From NCBI GenBank assembly GCA_032718475.1, contig JAUCBJ010003989.1:1-64000 (forward strand): DNA of 64,000 nt, read 5' to 3'. This stretch comes from Nemertoderma westbladi. Taxonomy: Eukaryota > Xenacoelomorpha > Nemertodermatida > Nemertodermatidae. The notes beneath the pieces were generated by a model. That model was not told the origin of the DNA. It did no database searches and was given only the letters and a program-made list of their open reading frames with translations. The translations under genes and the position numbers were made by a program. Positions within the stretch are counted from its first letter, which is position 1; every line of letters begins with the position of its first letter. Shown one piece after another: positions 11,523-23,176 of the stretch.

Positions 11523-14165
11523 ATGGAGCAGGACCAATTAGAAAAAGAGTTTGAATGTTGCATATGTTTTAGACTATTAAACAATCCTAGAGGATTGACA
11601 TGTGACCACGTGTTCTGCTTCAAATGCATCTCAAAGATTTCTAAACAACAAGGAGATCTTCTTTCAGTTGAATGTCCGCAGTGCAGAGAGATAACAGATG
11701 TCGATAAAGTTGAAACTTTGAAAGTAAATCACTTAGTGACATCCGTGGTCGATACAATTAGACAAACCAAAACGTGTGAGGAATGTTCCAAAAGCAAAGG
11801 AACGAACCCTTGTGCAGATTGTAGCAAAGAGTTGTGCCGGAACTGCGAACTATATCACATGTGTGATGTTAACCAAGTTGGTTCGGGTAGAGAGGAAGAA
11901 ACCGTTCTCAATGACGGAGACGATTTGGAGAAACGCAGGGCTGTTGGTGGATGTCGCCCTGACGATTCTTCCCTTCAATGTCCAGATCATCATATAAACA
12001 AACGCCATTATTGTATCGAATGTGAAACAGCTGTTTGTCGCCAATGCCATTCAATTGATTTCATAGATCATGATGTGTCTTATTTTACTGAAGTTTGTCA
12101 ACTACTACTAGGATCGGCATGCCGCACTGCAGCTGCATTCTCAAGAATGCTGTGCCGGCTTGTCAACAAAATTGCACCGCCACAACTCCCTATCACCCAT
12201 GACATTTGCTAGATCATCCGCATCTTTAAGGCCAGTGTCCTTTAAGATGCGTCTCAAGAAAGTCATGGGCTGTCCACCATGCTTATTCACTCCATGAGGC
12301 TGCCAAAGTACAAGGTTATGCACTGGCTGGTCCTCACGGCGAAAGCAATGTCCTGCAAAGCGGAGGCGGTTTTGTTCTAGTGTCAAGCTTGGGGGAACCA
12401 ATGAGACACCTCCAATGTTATATAGTGTCTGGTTGGAGATGTGTGCATTGTACTTGACACAATGAACCCGGCGTAGCATTCTTGTGAATGTGCCATCCAG
12501 AGATTTGGTGTCCTCAGCAGTTAGAGCCCAGCATGGACTCCCATAGAGGAGTACTGGAACTACTGCTGCTCTAAATAATCGGACCTTAAGTTTCCGATTA
12601 ATTCTCGGTGACTTCCAAATCCTGGAAAGCCTATTCAAGGCTGCCCATGCCTTGTTTGTCAAACCATTAGAGATACTATAGAAGAATTCCCTAGAAAGAT
12701 TCATTCGCTTTTAGCGACCAAGTTATCCATATTGGGAGGTCTTCTAGAGGAATATGGAGACATGACCAAAGTGAGCACCAATGATATCAAGAAACATTTC
12801 GAATGTTTATACGGAGTACTAAAAGCGGCTGAAGATAAAATGATAGGAGAAGTTAATGAGTTGAGCACCAAAACGATGACTGAAATATCAGAGGCACAGG
12901 AATATCTCAGAAGCATAGATATCCCTAAAGAGAACAAATATTATGTTAGGTTAAACAATTCGAGATTGTTGGATGAAATTGCCGACGCAAAAGGCGTAAT
13001 TCTAAAGTACAAAGAAATAGAACAACAGATTGCAAAGTTTGAGATGGTCGACATTCCAGATATAAAGTTCGTTCATGTTAGTGAAGATTCAATTCCAAAG
13101 GGCGTCGGAGAGATTGTTGGTCGCATTGATATAATAACCAGTAGTGCCATGGAAGACATAGTCGATAAAGTTCAAGCTGAAGAAACCGAAATGAAAGTGA
13201 TTGACCTCCAAAAATACAATAACATTGTATTGGAAAAACCGAAGTGGGCAGAAACATGTCGGATTGACTGCCAGCAGTTAGGGCTCACCAAAGTCGGAAA
13301 TATTGCTGGTGGTGGTAATTGTTTGGGAGTAACCGACACTCTAGGTAACGGGAAAGTTCGGATTATGTTCTACCAGATGAATTTGGAGAACCATTCATTG
13401 TCTCTGGAAGGGGAATCGGTTGCCATAGAATCACCCGGTTCCTGCATCTCCACTGCGAAACAGATAGACCACTTCGAGTTCATGACGGGCCACTTCTGGG
13501 CTGCTGCAACCAGCGATTGTCTGTTTATTATAGACAAACAAAAAACACCAGTCGTCGTCACTCATTTATATATCAAAGACAAGAAATACGGAAATGATCC
13601 AGTTGGGACGATAGTCGGTATAGATTATGGGTCGCATGCTTATGTTCTAACAAGCAGTAATTACATAATCAATATCAACCTGCATGATTGCTCTATTAAC
13701 TGGATGTCTCACATTGATCAACCTGGAAATTTGATAAATCCTCATATCAACTTCGTAGGTGATGGTCTAACCGTAGGATTATGGGAGGCGGATAAAAAAA
13801 CAATATCTGTAGGTATCTATAAGTCTAAAGGTTTCACCCCCTACCTAACCCATGTACTTCAGAGCACGCATCATATTCTGGATTGTGGCCCTTCTACAAC
13901 TATTAGAGGTTTGAAACCAATTATGATAAACAGCTCTAAACGGAATTTCATAGTTCCTATGGAAGAAGATACCAAACATTATATCGGCGTTTATATACCA
14001 TCATCATCTTCTGCAGGATCAAAAGTGTCCAGAGCGGCTGCCATTCCTGTAAACGGTTATGGAGGATTGGAAACATTTGATAGAGGGATTACTACTCATG
14101 GGTTATTTCTTTATCAAACTCTTGGTAACTGTTTAGTTTATGTAAATGTTAAACAGGATCCGTAA
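11523..14165 (+). pseudogene. TRIM-like RING/B-box gene split by an RTE insertion (copy A)
   Basis: TRIM proteins are usually E3 ubiquitin ligases. The first part has a C3HC4 RING (C12, C15, C27, H29, C32, C35, C51, C54), a first Cys-rich box (CEECSKSKGTNPCADC) and a second B-box (CPDHHINKRHYCIECETAVC). After codon 193 (TEVCQ) the frame enters a 552-bp RTE fragment and stops at 12212, with about 36 foreign residues. The same frame resumes right after the insertion, reading TIRDTIEEFPRK, a coiled-coil-like region, then about 300 residues of unrecognised C-terminal domain that could be a beta-propeller. The insert plus one 9-bp duplication is 561 bp, a multiple of three, so the break is solely the insertion. 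The remaining frame is open to 14165. It may be a recent or polymorphic knockout, or the N-terminal piece may still be made. The gene is intronless. Confidence 0.85.
12102..12653 (-). mobile_element. 5'-truncated RTE LINE inserted in TRIM-like gene
   Basis: The 552 bp match the minus-strand equivalent of the last part of the RTE at 57.2-60.0 kb. They encode the RT C-terminal region from ALNRLSRIWKSPRI to NFVDKPAQHS, intact. The 9-bp direct repeat GTTTGTCAA flanks it (12093-12101 and 12654-12662), a clean target-site duplication. The 5' truncation lies inside the region after the RT FADD motif. Confidence 0.95.
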
Positions 14166-14238
14166 ATGGATCCCTGAGCTGTAAATCAACAAGATGGAGG
14201 ACAATTAAGTAATTAAACATTGCTTATGAAATGATAAA

Positions 14239-14244
14239 AATAAA
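14239..14244 (+). promoter_or_regulatory. Likely poly(A) signal of TRIM-like copy A
   Basis: AATAAA lies 74 bp after the stop codon. The surrounding roughly 40 bp are similar to one unit of the 37-bp minisatellite at 15.8-17.2 kb, where the signal is repeated in nearly every unit. Confidence 0.6.
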
Positions 14245-14261
14245 CGGTACCCCATTCTTAA

Positions 14262-15217
14262 CTTAGGTTAATTTTCAAATCGAGAAAGAATTATTAGCAA
14301 AGTCTAATCAGATATCCCCTAATCACTTTTACCACATAGAGGCACTACTGCAGTTGATTTAAGACCGCACAAAGACTCAGGTTGAGGTTTCGAATATATG
14401 TGCCAGCTGCCAGGTATCAATCAGGAATAAAGGATTATAAACAATAATACGAAATGGCTAAAAGTTTTCATTTCAGACATTTCTAAAATGTTTTCATTTC
14501 AGCCCTATAGGGTAGACTGCGGAACGATCTCCTTCCTCACAAATACGCATCAGCAAGTAGTCGAATACATATTGATGCCAAGATTCAGCTAAAACTTATA
14601 AAAAGCACGGAAATGCGAGATAGTACACTATCATAATGTATACACTTTCACAAATTTCGGACTCTATCGGCAGACAGGAAAACTACAGATCAATCACTTT
14701 CCTCAAAAACCTTCCCTTTTGTTAAAAGCTTAATTTAATCACGTAATATTGTTATCAACGCACATTGATAATTCCATGTGATTATCTGAAAATTGTCATT
14801 ACCTGCTTAGGAAAAGTCCGCAAATACTAAACCAACACAACTCACAATAGTTTATATAAGTGTAGTGAACCTTCACCTCAAAGCGTCCTTTCTTTCTGTC
14901 CAGACTGAAACAGTAACTGTAGATCGAAGTGCCTTCAAAAATACCGAACGCGGCTCGGAACAATGGTTAATTTATTAGGCGCTTTCGTTTCAAAAGCCAG
15001 TATCTATAATTTTAGTGATTATCGAGTTTAATATATCATTCGACTCAGGAAACTGTTCAGCGTCATACTTGTAAAATGTCTAAGTATTTGAAGAAGGGGA
15101 AATAGGTTTTTGAAATTGCCAAAAACGTGTATCTCCACCATTTTTAGCACATGCAGTAGTTCAAACCAAAGCACAGTATTTGATATGTCGTATACATTTT
15201 TCTCGTATACATGATTT
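14262..15217. other. 3' flank of TRIM-like copy A
   Basis: Positions about 14340-14500 are shared with 17255-17400 behind the duplicate (CAGGTATCAATC, GAAATGGCT, TTTTCATTTCAG). The rest is AT-rich and unrecognised. No coding frame. Confidence 0.55.
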
Positions 15218-15479
15218 GTCGCAGTGTCCGAGTGGATACGGCGCCTGAACTGCTTACACAATAGTGTTTGGTGGCGCAGGTTCGAATCTGACTAAAGGCT
15301 GTAGAAATTTCGCACTGTTGTGTCCCTAGGCAAGACACTTTAGACATTAGTGCCTACGTCAACCCAGCGGTATAATGGGAACCTGGCTTTGCTGGGGTAA
15401 TGATAATAAAAGCGCTTTGAGTATGCTGAGCGTAGAAAAGCGCTATATAAATAACCAATATTATTATTATTATTATTAT
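15218..15479 (+). mobile_element. tRNA-derived SINE with (ATT)n tail
   Basis: The head resembles a tRNA-Ser or tRNA-Leu: box A region GTGTCCGAGTGGATACGG and box B GGTTCGAATCTGA, spaced as in a tRNA with a long variable arm. The tail has AAAGCGCTATATAAATAACC followed by ATT repeats, a common SINE tail form in invertebrates. Box B keeps GTTCGAAT. Target duplications are not clear. Confidence 0.85.
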
Positions 15480-15536
15480 ACAAAATACTGTACATGCATT
15501 ACAAAACAAAGTTTCTCATTTCAATGCATTTCGTTT

Positions 15537-15722
15537 TATTTCGTAATTGCTGAGGAAGAAGATGCCAAACTTTATATCGCCGTTTATTATAAACCAGCAA
15601 CATGTTCTATTGGAACCAAATTGTCCAGAACGGCTGCCATTCCTGTAAACGGTTAGGGAGGATTGGCAACATTTTATAGATGGGTTATTTAGTTTATGTA
15701 AATGTTAAACAGGATCCGTAAT
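15537..15722 (+). pseudogene. TRIM-like copy B, C-terminal fragment
   Basis: The translation EEEDAKLYIAVYY...SRTAAIPVNG matches the last residues of copy A (MEEDTKHYIGVYI...SRAAAIPVNG). It carries a stop right after PVNG and a deletion in the last 30 residues, then resumes with the shared end CAGGATCCGTAA. Its 5' part is missing. The 3' flanks of copies A and B are also alike, so this is a truncated tandem duplicate. Confidence 0.85.
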
Positions 15723-15784
15723 CAACTGTGCATTATCTCCTAAAGAGCGTGGACAATTAATTAATAATTAATCAATTAAACATT

Positions 15785-17228
15785 GCATATGAAAGGATAA
15801 ATAAACTGTATTACCACATTCTTGGCTAATGAAAGGATAAATAAACTGTATTACATTCTTGGCTAATGAAAGGGTAAATAAACTGTATCACATTCTTGGC
15901 TAATGAAAGGATAAATAAACTGCATTACATTCTTGGCTAATGAAAGGATAAATAAACTGTATCACATTCTTGGCTAATGAAAGGATAAATAAACTGTATT
16001 ACATCCTTGCTAATGAAAGGATAAATAAACTGTATTATATTCTTGGCTAATGAAAGGATAAATAAACTGTATCACATTCTTGGCTAATGAAAGGATAAAT
16101 AAACTGTATTACATTCTTGGCTAATGAAAGGATAAATAAACTGTATCGCATTCTTGGCTAATGAAAGGATAAATAAACTGTATTACATTCTTGGCTAATG
16201 AAAGGATAAATAAACTGTATTATATTCTTGGCTAATGAAAGGGTAAATAAACTGTATCACATTCTTGGCTAATGAAAGGATAAATAAACTGTATTACATT
16301 TTGGCTTATGAAAGGATAAATAAACTGTATTACATTCTTGGCTTATGAAAGGATAAATAAACTGTATTACATTCTTGGCTTATGAAAGGATAAATAAACT
16401 GTATTACATTCTTGGCTTATGAAAGGATAAATAAACTGTATTACATTCTTGGCTAATGAAAGGATAAATAAACTGTATTACATTCTTGGCTTACGAAAGG
16501 ATAAATAAACTGTATTACATTCTTGGCTAATGAAAGGATAAATAAACTGTATTACATTATTGGCTTATGAAAGGATAAATAAACTGTATTACATTCTTGG
16601 CTAATGAAAGGATAAATAAACTGTATTACATTCTTGGCTTATGAAAGGATAAATAAACTGTATTACATTCTTGGCTTATGAAAGGATAAATAAACTGTAT
16701 TACATTCTTGGCTTATGAAAGGATAAATAAACTGTATTACATTCTTGGCTTATGAAAGGATAAATAAACTGTATTACATTCTTGGCTTATGAAAGGATAA
16801 ATAAACTGTATCACATTCTTGGCTAATGAAAGGATAAATAAACTGTATTACATTCTTGGTTTATGAAAGGATAAATAAACTGTATTACATTCTTGGCTTA
16901 TGAAAGGATAAATAAACTGTATTACATTCTTGGCTTATGAAAGGATAAATAAACTGTATTACATTCTTGGCTTATGAAAGGATACATAAACTGTATTACA
17001 TTCTTGGCTTATGAAAGGATAAATAAACTGTATTACATTCTTGGCTTATGAAAGGATAAATAAACTGTATTACATTCTTGGCTTATGAAAGGATAAATAA
17101 ACTGTATTACATTCTTGGCTTATGAAAGGATAAATAAACTGTATTACATTCTTGGCTAATGAAAGGATAAATAAACTGTATCACATTCTTGGCCAATGAA
17201 AGGATAAATAAACTGTATCACATTCTTG
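15785..17228 (+). repeat. 37-bp minisatellite, about 39 copies, from a gene 3' flank
   Basis: The unit includes GCTTATGAAAGGATAAATAA, followed by ACTGTATTACATTCTTG. A single related unit is present at 14221-14260 behind TRIM-like copy A, and the same flanking sequence follows both, so the array grew from one unit of 3' flank in copy B. Almost every unit has AATAAA on the plus strand. Units alternate between GCTAATG and GCTTATG types in runs. Confidence 0.95.
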
Positions 17229-17708
17229 AAGGTAGATAATATAATAAACGGACAGACAGTTTAAGATCTCACAAAAACTCAGTCTGAGTTCTAGAATATT
17301 TGTGCCAGGTATCAATCTGGAAGAAAGGATTATGAACCATAAATTAGAAATGGCTGAAGGTTTTCATTTCAGAAATATCTGAAATGTTTCCATGAACACT
17401 GGGATACAAATATAGAATAATAGTTGAGAAAGGATTAATAATAGCGTGGTAAAGGAATTAGTTTTCAGTAATTCATAAACCCCTGCAATATAATGAACAT
17501 TAAATAAACTATAATAATGCACAATAAAGCTGAGCACACTGTTGTTTATAACACCAATTATTATTATACAGGAATAACGTTCATCTTATTAAATAAGTTA
17601 AACACAAATATTTAGCGAGTTGGACAGGAATAAATAAGTACCGAAAAACGTTTAGAAAACCACCAAAACACGACAAAAATATCCACCTGTTGAAACCAAC
17701 ACGCGAGT
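17229..17708. other. Duplicated 3' flank, then 3' flank of SPP gene
   Basis: Positions about 17255-17400 match the flank behind TRIM-like copy A. The rest is AT-rich and includes the likely 3' untranslated region of the minus-strand peptidase gene. Confidence 0.5.
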
Positions 17709-18809
17709 TTATTGCACCTTCTTGTTATCGGGGGGCACCTCTTCTGTAGTGTCGTCGTCACGGTAACTGAACATGGTGACTAGATCGCCCTTAACCAGAG
17801 CGACAAACAACGGAGCCGTCAGACACGAAGGGACCAGATAGAGAAGAGCCGGTTGAGCGTGTTTGAAGAAGTGCATGACGAATATAGTGGTAGCCAACCC
17901 GAAGATGTAAGCGAGGAAACAAGTGTTGAAGTAGGTGTTGCGTTTCCGGTTCAAACTCGCGTCGTATCGGAGAAGGAGAGCGATGAATATACCCGGGATT
18001 ACGATATCCCCCAGTCCTAACATCGCCATCTTCTCCGCTCCGAGGAAACCGTGCTCGATGAGGTCTTGGGGGAAGACCAACTTAATCGGAGCCTCGAAAC
18101 TTGTTGCCACGGTCACCATAACGTTGGTGCCGAACACCCAGAAGATATCGTAGACGAATAGACCCCCTAGCAGGATGCAGCCCGTCTTTACGCCGCCCAA
18201 CTGGAGGTATTCCACGCCGTTTATCGCGAAGGCCAACCCGAATAGGTTGTTAGCGATCCAGTGTTTCTTTAAGATGTACCAAATACCAACAACCGAAGAT
18301 ACGACTAAACAAGCCAAATCTTTCCTATCGAACTTATAATCTAATAGAACTTCAGTCTCATCGTTCGCGTTTCCTGTGAAGCTGAGGTGGTAAAGACGGT
18401 TAGGGAAAGAAGGTGGAACTAATTTAGCGACTATAGGAGACAAAATGTTAGATAAAGCGAAGATTCCTATCGCAAAGAAGTAACCCGTTAGCAACATGTT
18501 GATGTATTCCTTCCCGAAGTATCGGAACACGAGAAAGAGACCGAACAGCGCGCAACTAGCGTAGATCGGGAACATAGCGGCATCCTTACCCGTCAGCGTC
18601 TCCAGTTGCTCACTCCGATCTTTCTGTCCTTTCAGATGGAACACCGATTTAAAGGATCCGATAATAATTGGCGCCAACGCCATTATAAACAGACTCCCGT
18701 AAGCGATGGCCATTCCCTCGGGACACGCCTGGAAGGCAGTGGCGTTAACGGCGGAATCGTTAACAAGATCGTCGGTGGGGACAGATGGAACTGGTACAGC
18801 TTCATCCAT
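17709..18809 (-). CDS. HM13: Signal peptide peptidase (intramembrane aspartyl protease)
   Basis: This multi-pass ER membrane protease cuts leftover signal peptides within the membrane. The 366 codons are complete and in one exon. The two catalytic aspartates are in YD (Asp221, context GGLFVYDIFWVFGT) and GLGD (Asp268, context MLGLGDIVIPGI), and the PAL motif is at 320-322. Several hydrophobic segments lie between about 34 and 345. Near the N-terminus, two Asn-x-Ser/Thr-type sites (NDS, NAT) precede the first segment, as in the family. The length fits animal signal peptide peptidase. The start ATG has a good context (ACAATGG). The C-terminus is charged and ends KKVQ. The SPPL3/SPPL2 relatives are less likely, because the protein lacks a long protease-associated N-terminal domain and its motif contexts match the SPP type. 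The next gene, DHX33, is divergent, 2.45 kb away. Confidence 0.95.
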   Translation of the reverse strand: MDEAVPVPSVPTDDLVNDSAVNATAFQACPEGMAIAYGSLFIMALAPIIIGSFKSVFHLKGQKDRSEQLETLTGKDAAMFPIYASCALFGLFLVFRYFGKEYINMLLTGYFFAIGIFALSNILSPIVAKLVPPSFPNRLYHLSFTGNANDETEVLLDYKFDRKDLACLVVSSVVGIWYILKKHWIANNLFGLAFAINGVEYLQLGGVKTGCILLGGLFVYDIFWVFGTNVMVTVATSFEAPIKLVFPQDLIEHGFLGAEKMAMLGLGDIVIPGIFIALLLRYDASLNRKRNTYFNTCFLAYIFGLATTIFVMHFFKHAQPALLYLVPSCLTAPLFVALVKGDLVTMFSYRDDDTTEEVPPDNKKVQ

Positions 18810-21262
18810 TGTGAAAGGAGTTTGTCAGAAGTACCGGTAACTGGTGACTGGAATATGCAGTATTGTTATGCAGTTATGGACAGCGACCTGGACAGGACGG
18901 ACACTGGGACTGGACAGCGGTAAAAAGTATGTAGGCTGTACTGAAGTGAACCGTTCTGCCGGTAGTGTAGAGTGTGACGTTGACGTATGGGCTTGGAGAC
19001 GGTAGCGTGACGTTCTGAGACGTTCTGACTGTAAGTACGCCTACGTTCTACGCGGACGCGGCTATGCAGCCTATCACTCAAGGGTATTATTCTAACTCAA
19101 CTACCGTACAGCGTACATCACCAGGGCTGGGCAGGGCCACCCAACAGCCCAATGAATCAGAATCAGTCAGTAGTAGTGACGTAGTAGATGTAACCTAGCA
19201 TAAAACCATAATTATTAGCAATCAAATACAATCCGCATTTTTAGGATTTTATCTTGTTATAGGCCGAATGCCCAAAAAAATGTATATAAAAACATAATGT
19301 GCGGATGGTATGAAATGAAATTGTATGTAAATTTGCATAATAGCACACACGCACAAACAAAAGGTACAATATCGAAGAAAAATAGCGCATAATTTAATGA
19401 ATTATATATACTATAAACTGTGATCAAGGACTTACAAGAATATAGGCCTAGTACTGTATTTGTAGAATAAAATATTAATTATTTATATTATTTATAGGAT
19501 AAATACTATATTCTAGAAATTTTTGGAGAAAGGAATAAAATTACACTGGCCTGTCGCACATTAATGATTTCTATATCGCGGCTCGGTAACTAAAAATATT
19601 TCGAAATTAAATTAACTACAAATTGCGGCCACATTTAAACCAATTATTTATTAAAATCACATGTGTAGGTGGCGCATAAATAATTAAATTCAATGATAGT
19701 GCAGTGCCGCGACCGGGAACAATAAATACCAAAGCTATAATTTTTAGTCTTCTGTGCTTTCATATTTTGATTTTATATACGGCTCATCATGGTCATAATA
19801 CGGCCATTATACTCAACATTAAATACAGGACAATATTTATTTTATTCTTAAAATTGTTACTTTTTCGCTCCAATATACTCCAAAATCGGGGCAAAAATTT
19901 CACTATTTTTCCCTAGGGATAAAAAGTAACCCACAGGATGGCATTGATTTTATTTTTTTTCCCGGAGAAAAAAGTAAAATAAATATTTTTGGTGGAATTT
20001 CTTTCATTACACGTGTTGAAAGAGCATCGATGTAGAAAAGGTTTGCACGCAATTTGAGCAAACTCCATTCACACACTCTAAAGTTATTGCAACTTTAGTT
20101 TCTGCAAGGCGAACCCCTAAACGGAACACAATATCCAACAATTTGGTTTATGTTGTTAAGTGGCTCTCAAGTTACATAATAAATATTCGAGAACACTAAA
20201 TTATTTAACATTGAGTAAGTCAGTATCAGGAGTTGAAGAATACAGTAATTTGAATTGCAGTAAAACATTGGAAGCTATATAGTAAAAAATTACGTAATAC
20301 ATGGGTACAAACGTCTAGAACATATTTTTTTTAAATATTATCTCGATCCTTTATTAACATCGCTGACGCTCGGTGAATTAAATGCCTCGAGAATAGTGAA
20401 TAAGATTTTTTTCCCATGTAATAAATAATTATTGTACCTCTCCGTGTATAAATACCTCATTATTACTCGTCCCGTCTCCGCTTCTTTCATTGTATTCTTC
20501 TTCCTGCACCGAATTAGTCCAGCAGCAGAGTGATGAACCGTGCAATTTTATACCCATAAAATGTCTCATCAGTTTCATGACCACAATACCATACTAATCG
20601 ATATTAGGGAGGGTGTCGCTCTCTCACACAATACCATACTAATCGATATTAGGGAGGGTGTCGCTCTCTCAGCCTTGAGCAATTTGAAAAAACGTGTTTC
20701 CATATCAACAGTGACTGAGACCCTAGCAACTGCTGTTATAAACACTCAATATAGACCATATTTACACCAAATTGATCTCTATCGATGATAGCCAATCCAA
20801 TGAACCCAGTCCCGAAGCACTGTTGCCATAGCAACCGTTGTTATTGACAGTAATCGCCATAACTAAGACCAATAAAGCATTATAAGACTAGGACTAAACT
20901 GTTTAGTGGTAGGTAAGAAAGGCGGTAAATTCAAACTAGTGTTGAAACAACCATGTTGACTTGTCTTGTATCATGAGAGTGTGCACCTTTACTTGTATGT
21001 ATCAGTCAGTCAGTGTGTTGATCTGTCTGTATATATTATTCTTTGCTGCTACATTATAACTGTATGTTGTATGTAATGTACCTGTCAGCCTGTACGTGTA
21101 CACCGGATGGCACATGATTCGAGTAGGGGGTTGACTCTTTGGAATATTGATGTGCAATGTATCGGGATTTACATGGCCTTGACAGAGTTCAAAGGCAGAA
21201 AGGCCTGCCTAAATGGTAATGATATAGTACCGGTATAGTAATAGTCAATCGATGTTGGCCAA
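18810..21262. other. Intergenic between SPP and DHX33, divergent promoters expected
   Basis: No gene recognised in 2.4 kb. A TATAAATA lies at about 20447, but it is 0.8 kb from the DHX33 start, so its meaning is open. A 45-bp direct duplication containing ACTAATCGATATTAGGGAGG occurs twice at 20584-20672. The rest is AT-rich. Confidence 0.5.
20584..20672. repeat. Two-copy direct repeat, about 45 bp
   Basis: Both copies contain CACAATACCATACTAATCGA and GGGTGTCGCTCTCTCA, almost without change, so the duplication is recent. Confidence 0.9.
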
Positions 21263-23176
21263 ATGTGTCAAAATAAAGGTAAACTGGTTCTCCCGATTTC
21301 CGGTGTTAGGGATCGATTGATAGAATATTTACGTCGCTTCCCAACAACAATCCTTATCGCCGATACCGGCAGCGGTAAAACAACGCAAGTCCCGCAGTTC
21401 CTATTCGAATCCGGGTTGGGCGGGGCTGGTGTGATCGCCGTTACGCAACCCCGCCGCGTCGCAGCCGTTACCGTGGCAACCCGGGTCGCCCAGGAACGCG
21501 ACAACTCCCCGCTAGGCGGCGTCGTCGGCTACGCGGTCCGTTTCGACGATTGCACCGGTCCGCTGACCCGGATTAAGTACGCGACCGATGGGTTGCTCCT
21601 CCGAGAGGCGATGTGCGACCCGGAGCTCCTGAGGTACTCGGTAGTCGTTCTGGATGAGGCCCACGAACGGACCCTACAGACCGACGTTCTCTTCGGAGTC
21701 GTAAAGACCGCACAATCCGCTCGGAACTCCTCGCCGACTCTCCCAGACCTCAAACTAATCGTTATGAGTGCGACCATGGATGTTGACCATTTCTCCCAGT
21801 ATTTCTCCGATGCTCCCGTTCTCTCCCTATCCGGCCGTTCCTTCCCTGTTCGAACGTTCCACTCCCGAGTCTCGCACTCCGATTACGCGCTCGCTGCACT
21901 CTCTACCGTCGTCCAGCTCCACCGCGACCAGCCCCCCGGCGACATTCTCCTATTCCTTACCGGGCAGGACGAGATCGAGTCGGTTTGCTCGAGTCTCCGC
22001 GCGTTGCGTCTCGCGGTCCCGTTGCTCCCGGTCCCGCTGTACGCCGCACTCGCTCCCGCCGCGCAACTCGCTGCGTTCGTCCCACCCCCGCGCGGCTCCC
22101 GCAAGGTCGTCGTGGCCACCAACATCGCGGAGACGTCCATCACGATCCCCGGGATAAAATACGTTGTCGACAGCGGCGTCGTAAAGGTAAAGACTTACAA
22201 CGCCTCTAGCGGGCTGGAGCAGTTGGTTGTGGAGCGGGTGTCCCGCGCGGCGGCCTGCCAACGGGCTGGCCGTGCTGGACGTGACGCCCCTGGGAGTGTC
22301 TACAGACTATACACGGAGGCCCAGTTCCTCCGACTTCTCCCAACCGCCCCTCCCGCCATCCGTCGCGCAAACATGTCAGCAGTCGTCCTGGAACTCGTTG
22401 CCATGGGGATCCGGAGACCCACGGAGTTCGATTTCATAGACCCGCCGGTGGATGGCGCTATAGATGCCGCGGTGCGACAGCTCTCGGCACTGGGAGCTGT
22501 TGTGCAGGGCGAGCAGGGTGAGTATGGGTTGACCGACCGAGGGAGGAGTCTCTCCCAGTTCCCGTTGCTTCCGGAATACGCAGCCGCTATTGTAGACAGC
22601 TCCCCCAACGGCTGCCTTGGGAACCTACTCAACATAATATCGGTCCTGTCTGTGGACAACGCGTTGCTAAATCCAGCCAATCAGAGGGAAGAAGCGACCG
22701 CCGCTCGTCGTAAGTTCCAACACGCGAGCGGCGATCTACTCTCACTGTCCGCGATTATGGAACATTTCCTTATCAGCGGGAATAAACGCTGGTGTAAATC
22801 GCACTACCTTAACAGACAGGCGCTCCTGCAGGCAGAGAAGGTTCGCTGTCAGCTGCTGTGCGTCTGCGAGAAACTCGGTCTGTCTGCGACCATGAGCAGC
22901 CAATCAGAGCCGGTGTGTCGTAGTCTATGTTCTGGACTGTTCCAGAACGCCGCGGTTCTCTACAGACAGTCGGAGTATCGGACAGTGGAGAGCAAACAAT
23001 CGGTTTCTATTCATCCCTCCAGCAACCTGTTCCATATCCGTCCCAAGTTTATTATTTTCACCGATTTGGTTCGGACTAGTAAGTCTTACATGAGGAACGT
23101 CTGCGCAGTGGAGGCTGATTGGCTAATCCAAGCCAATCCGCGGTACTTCTCATCCAAAAATATAGTGTCTTCCTAA
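21263..23176 (+). CDS. DHX33: DHX33-like DEAH-box RNA helicase
   Basis: DHX33 is a nucleolar and cytosolic DEAH helicase tied to rRNA synthesis, translation and, in vertebrates, RNA sensing. The 637 codons are intact and in one exon. Visible motifs are I (GSGKT, 36-40), II (DEAH, 131-134), III (SAT, 169-171), V (NIAETSIT, 287-294) and VI (QRAGRAGR, 333-340). Winged-helix, ratchet and OB-fold regions follow, with the conserved end IHPSSNLFH...YMRNVC..DADWL-type sequence. The start is the first ATG after an in-frame stop at 21242. The N-terminal extension before the first motif is shorter than in human DHX33 (about 10 residues against more than 60). The internal sequence (VGYAVRFDD, RIKYATDG, DVLFGVVK) separates it from DHX15/DHX8. 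Codons are GC-rich compared with the flanks. Confidence 0.93.
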   Translation: MCQNKGKLVLPISGVRDRLIEYLRRFPTTILIADTGSGKTTQVPQFLFESGLGGAGVIAVTQPRRVAAVTVATRVAQERDNSPLGGVVGYAVRFDDCTGPLTRIKYATDGLLLREAMCDPELLRYSVVVLDEAHERTLQTDVLFGVVKTAQSARNSSPTLPDLKLIVMSATMDVDHFSQYFSDAPVLSLSGRSFPVRTFHSRVSHSDYALAALSTVVQLHRDQPPGDILLFLTGQDEIESVCSSLRALRLAVPLLPVPLYAALAPAAQLAAFVPPPRGSRKVVVATNIAETSITIPGIKYVVDSGVVKVKTYNASSGLEQLVVERVSRAAACQRAGRAGRDAPGSVYRLYTEAQFLRLLPTAPPAIRRANMSAVVLELVAMGIRRPTEFDFIDPPVDGAIDAAVRQLSALGAVVQGEQGEYGLTDRGRSLSQFPLLPEYAAAIVDSSPNGCLGNLLNIISVLSVDNALLNPANQREEATAARRKFQHASGDLLSLSAIMEHFLISGNKRWCKSHYLNRQALLQAEKVRCQLLCVCEKLGLSATMSSQSEPVCRSLCSGLFQNAAVLYRQSEYRTVESKQSVSIHPSSNLFHIRPKFIIFTDLVRTSKSYMRNVCAVEADWLIQANPRYFSSKNIVSS

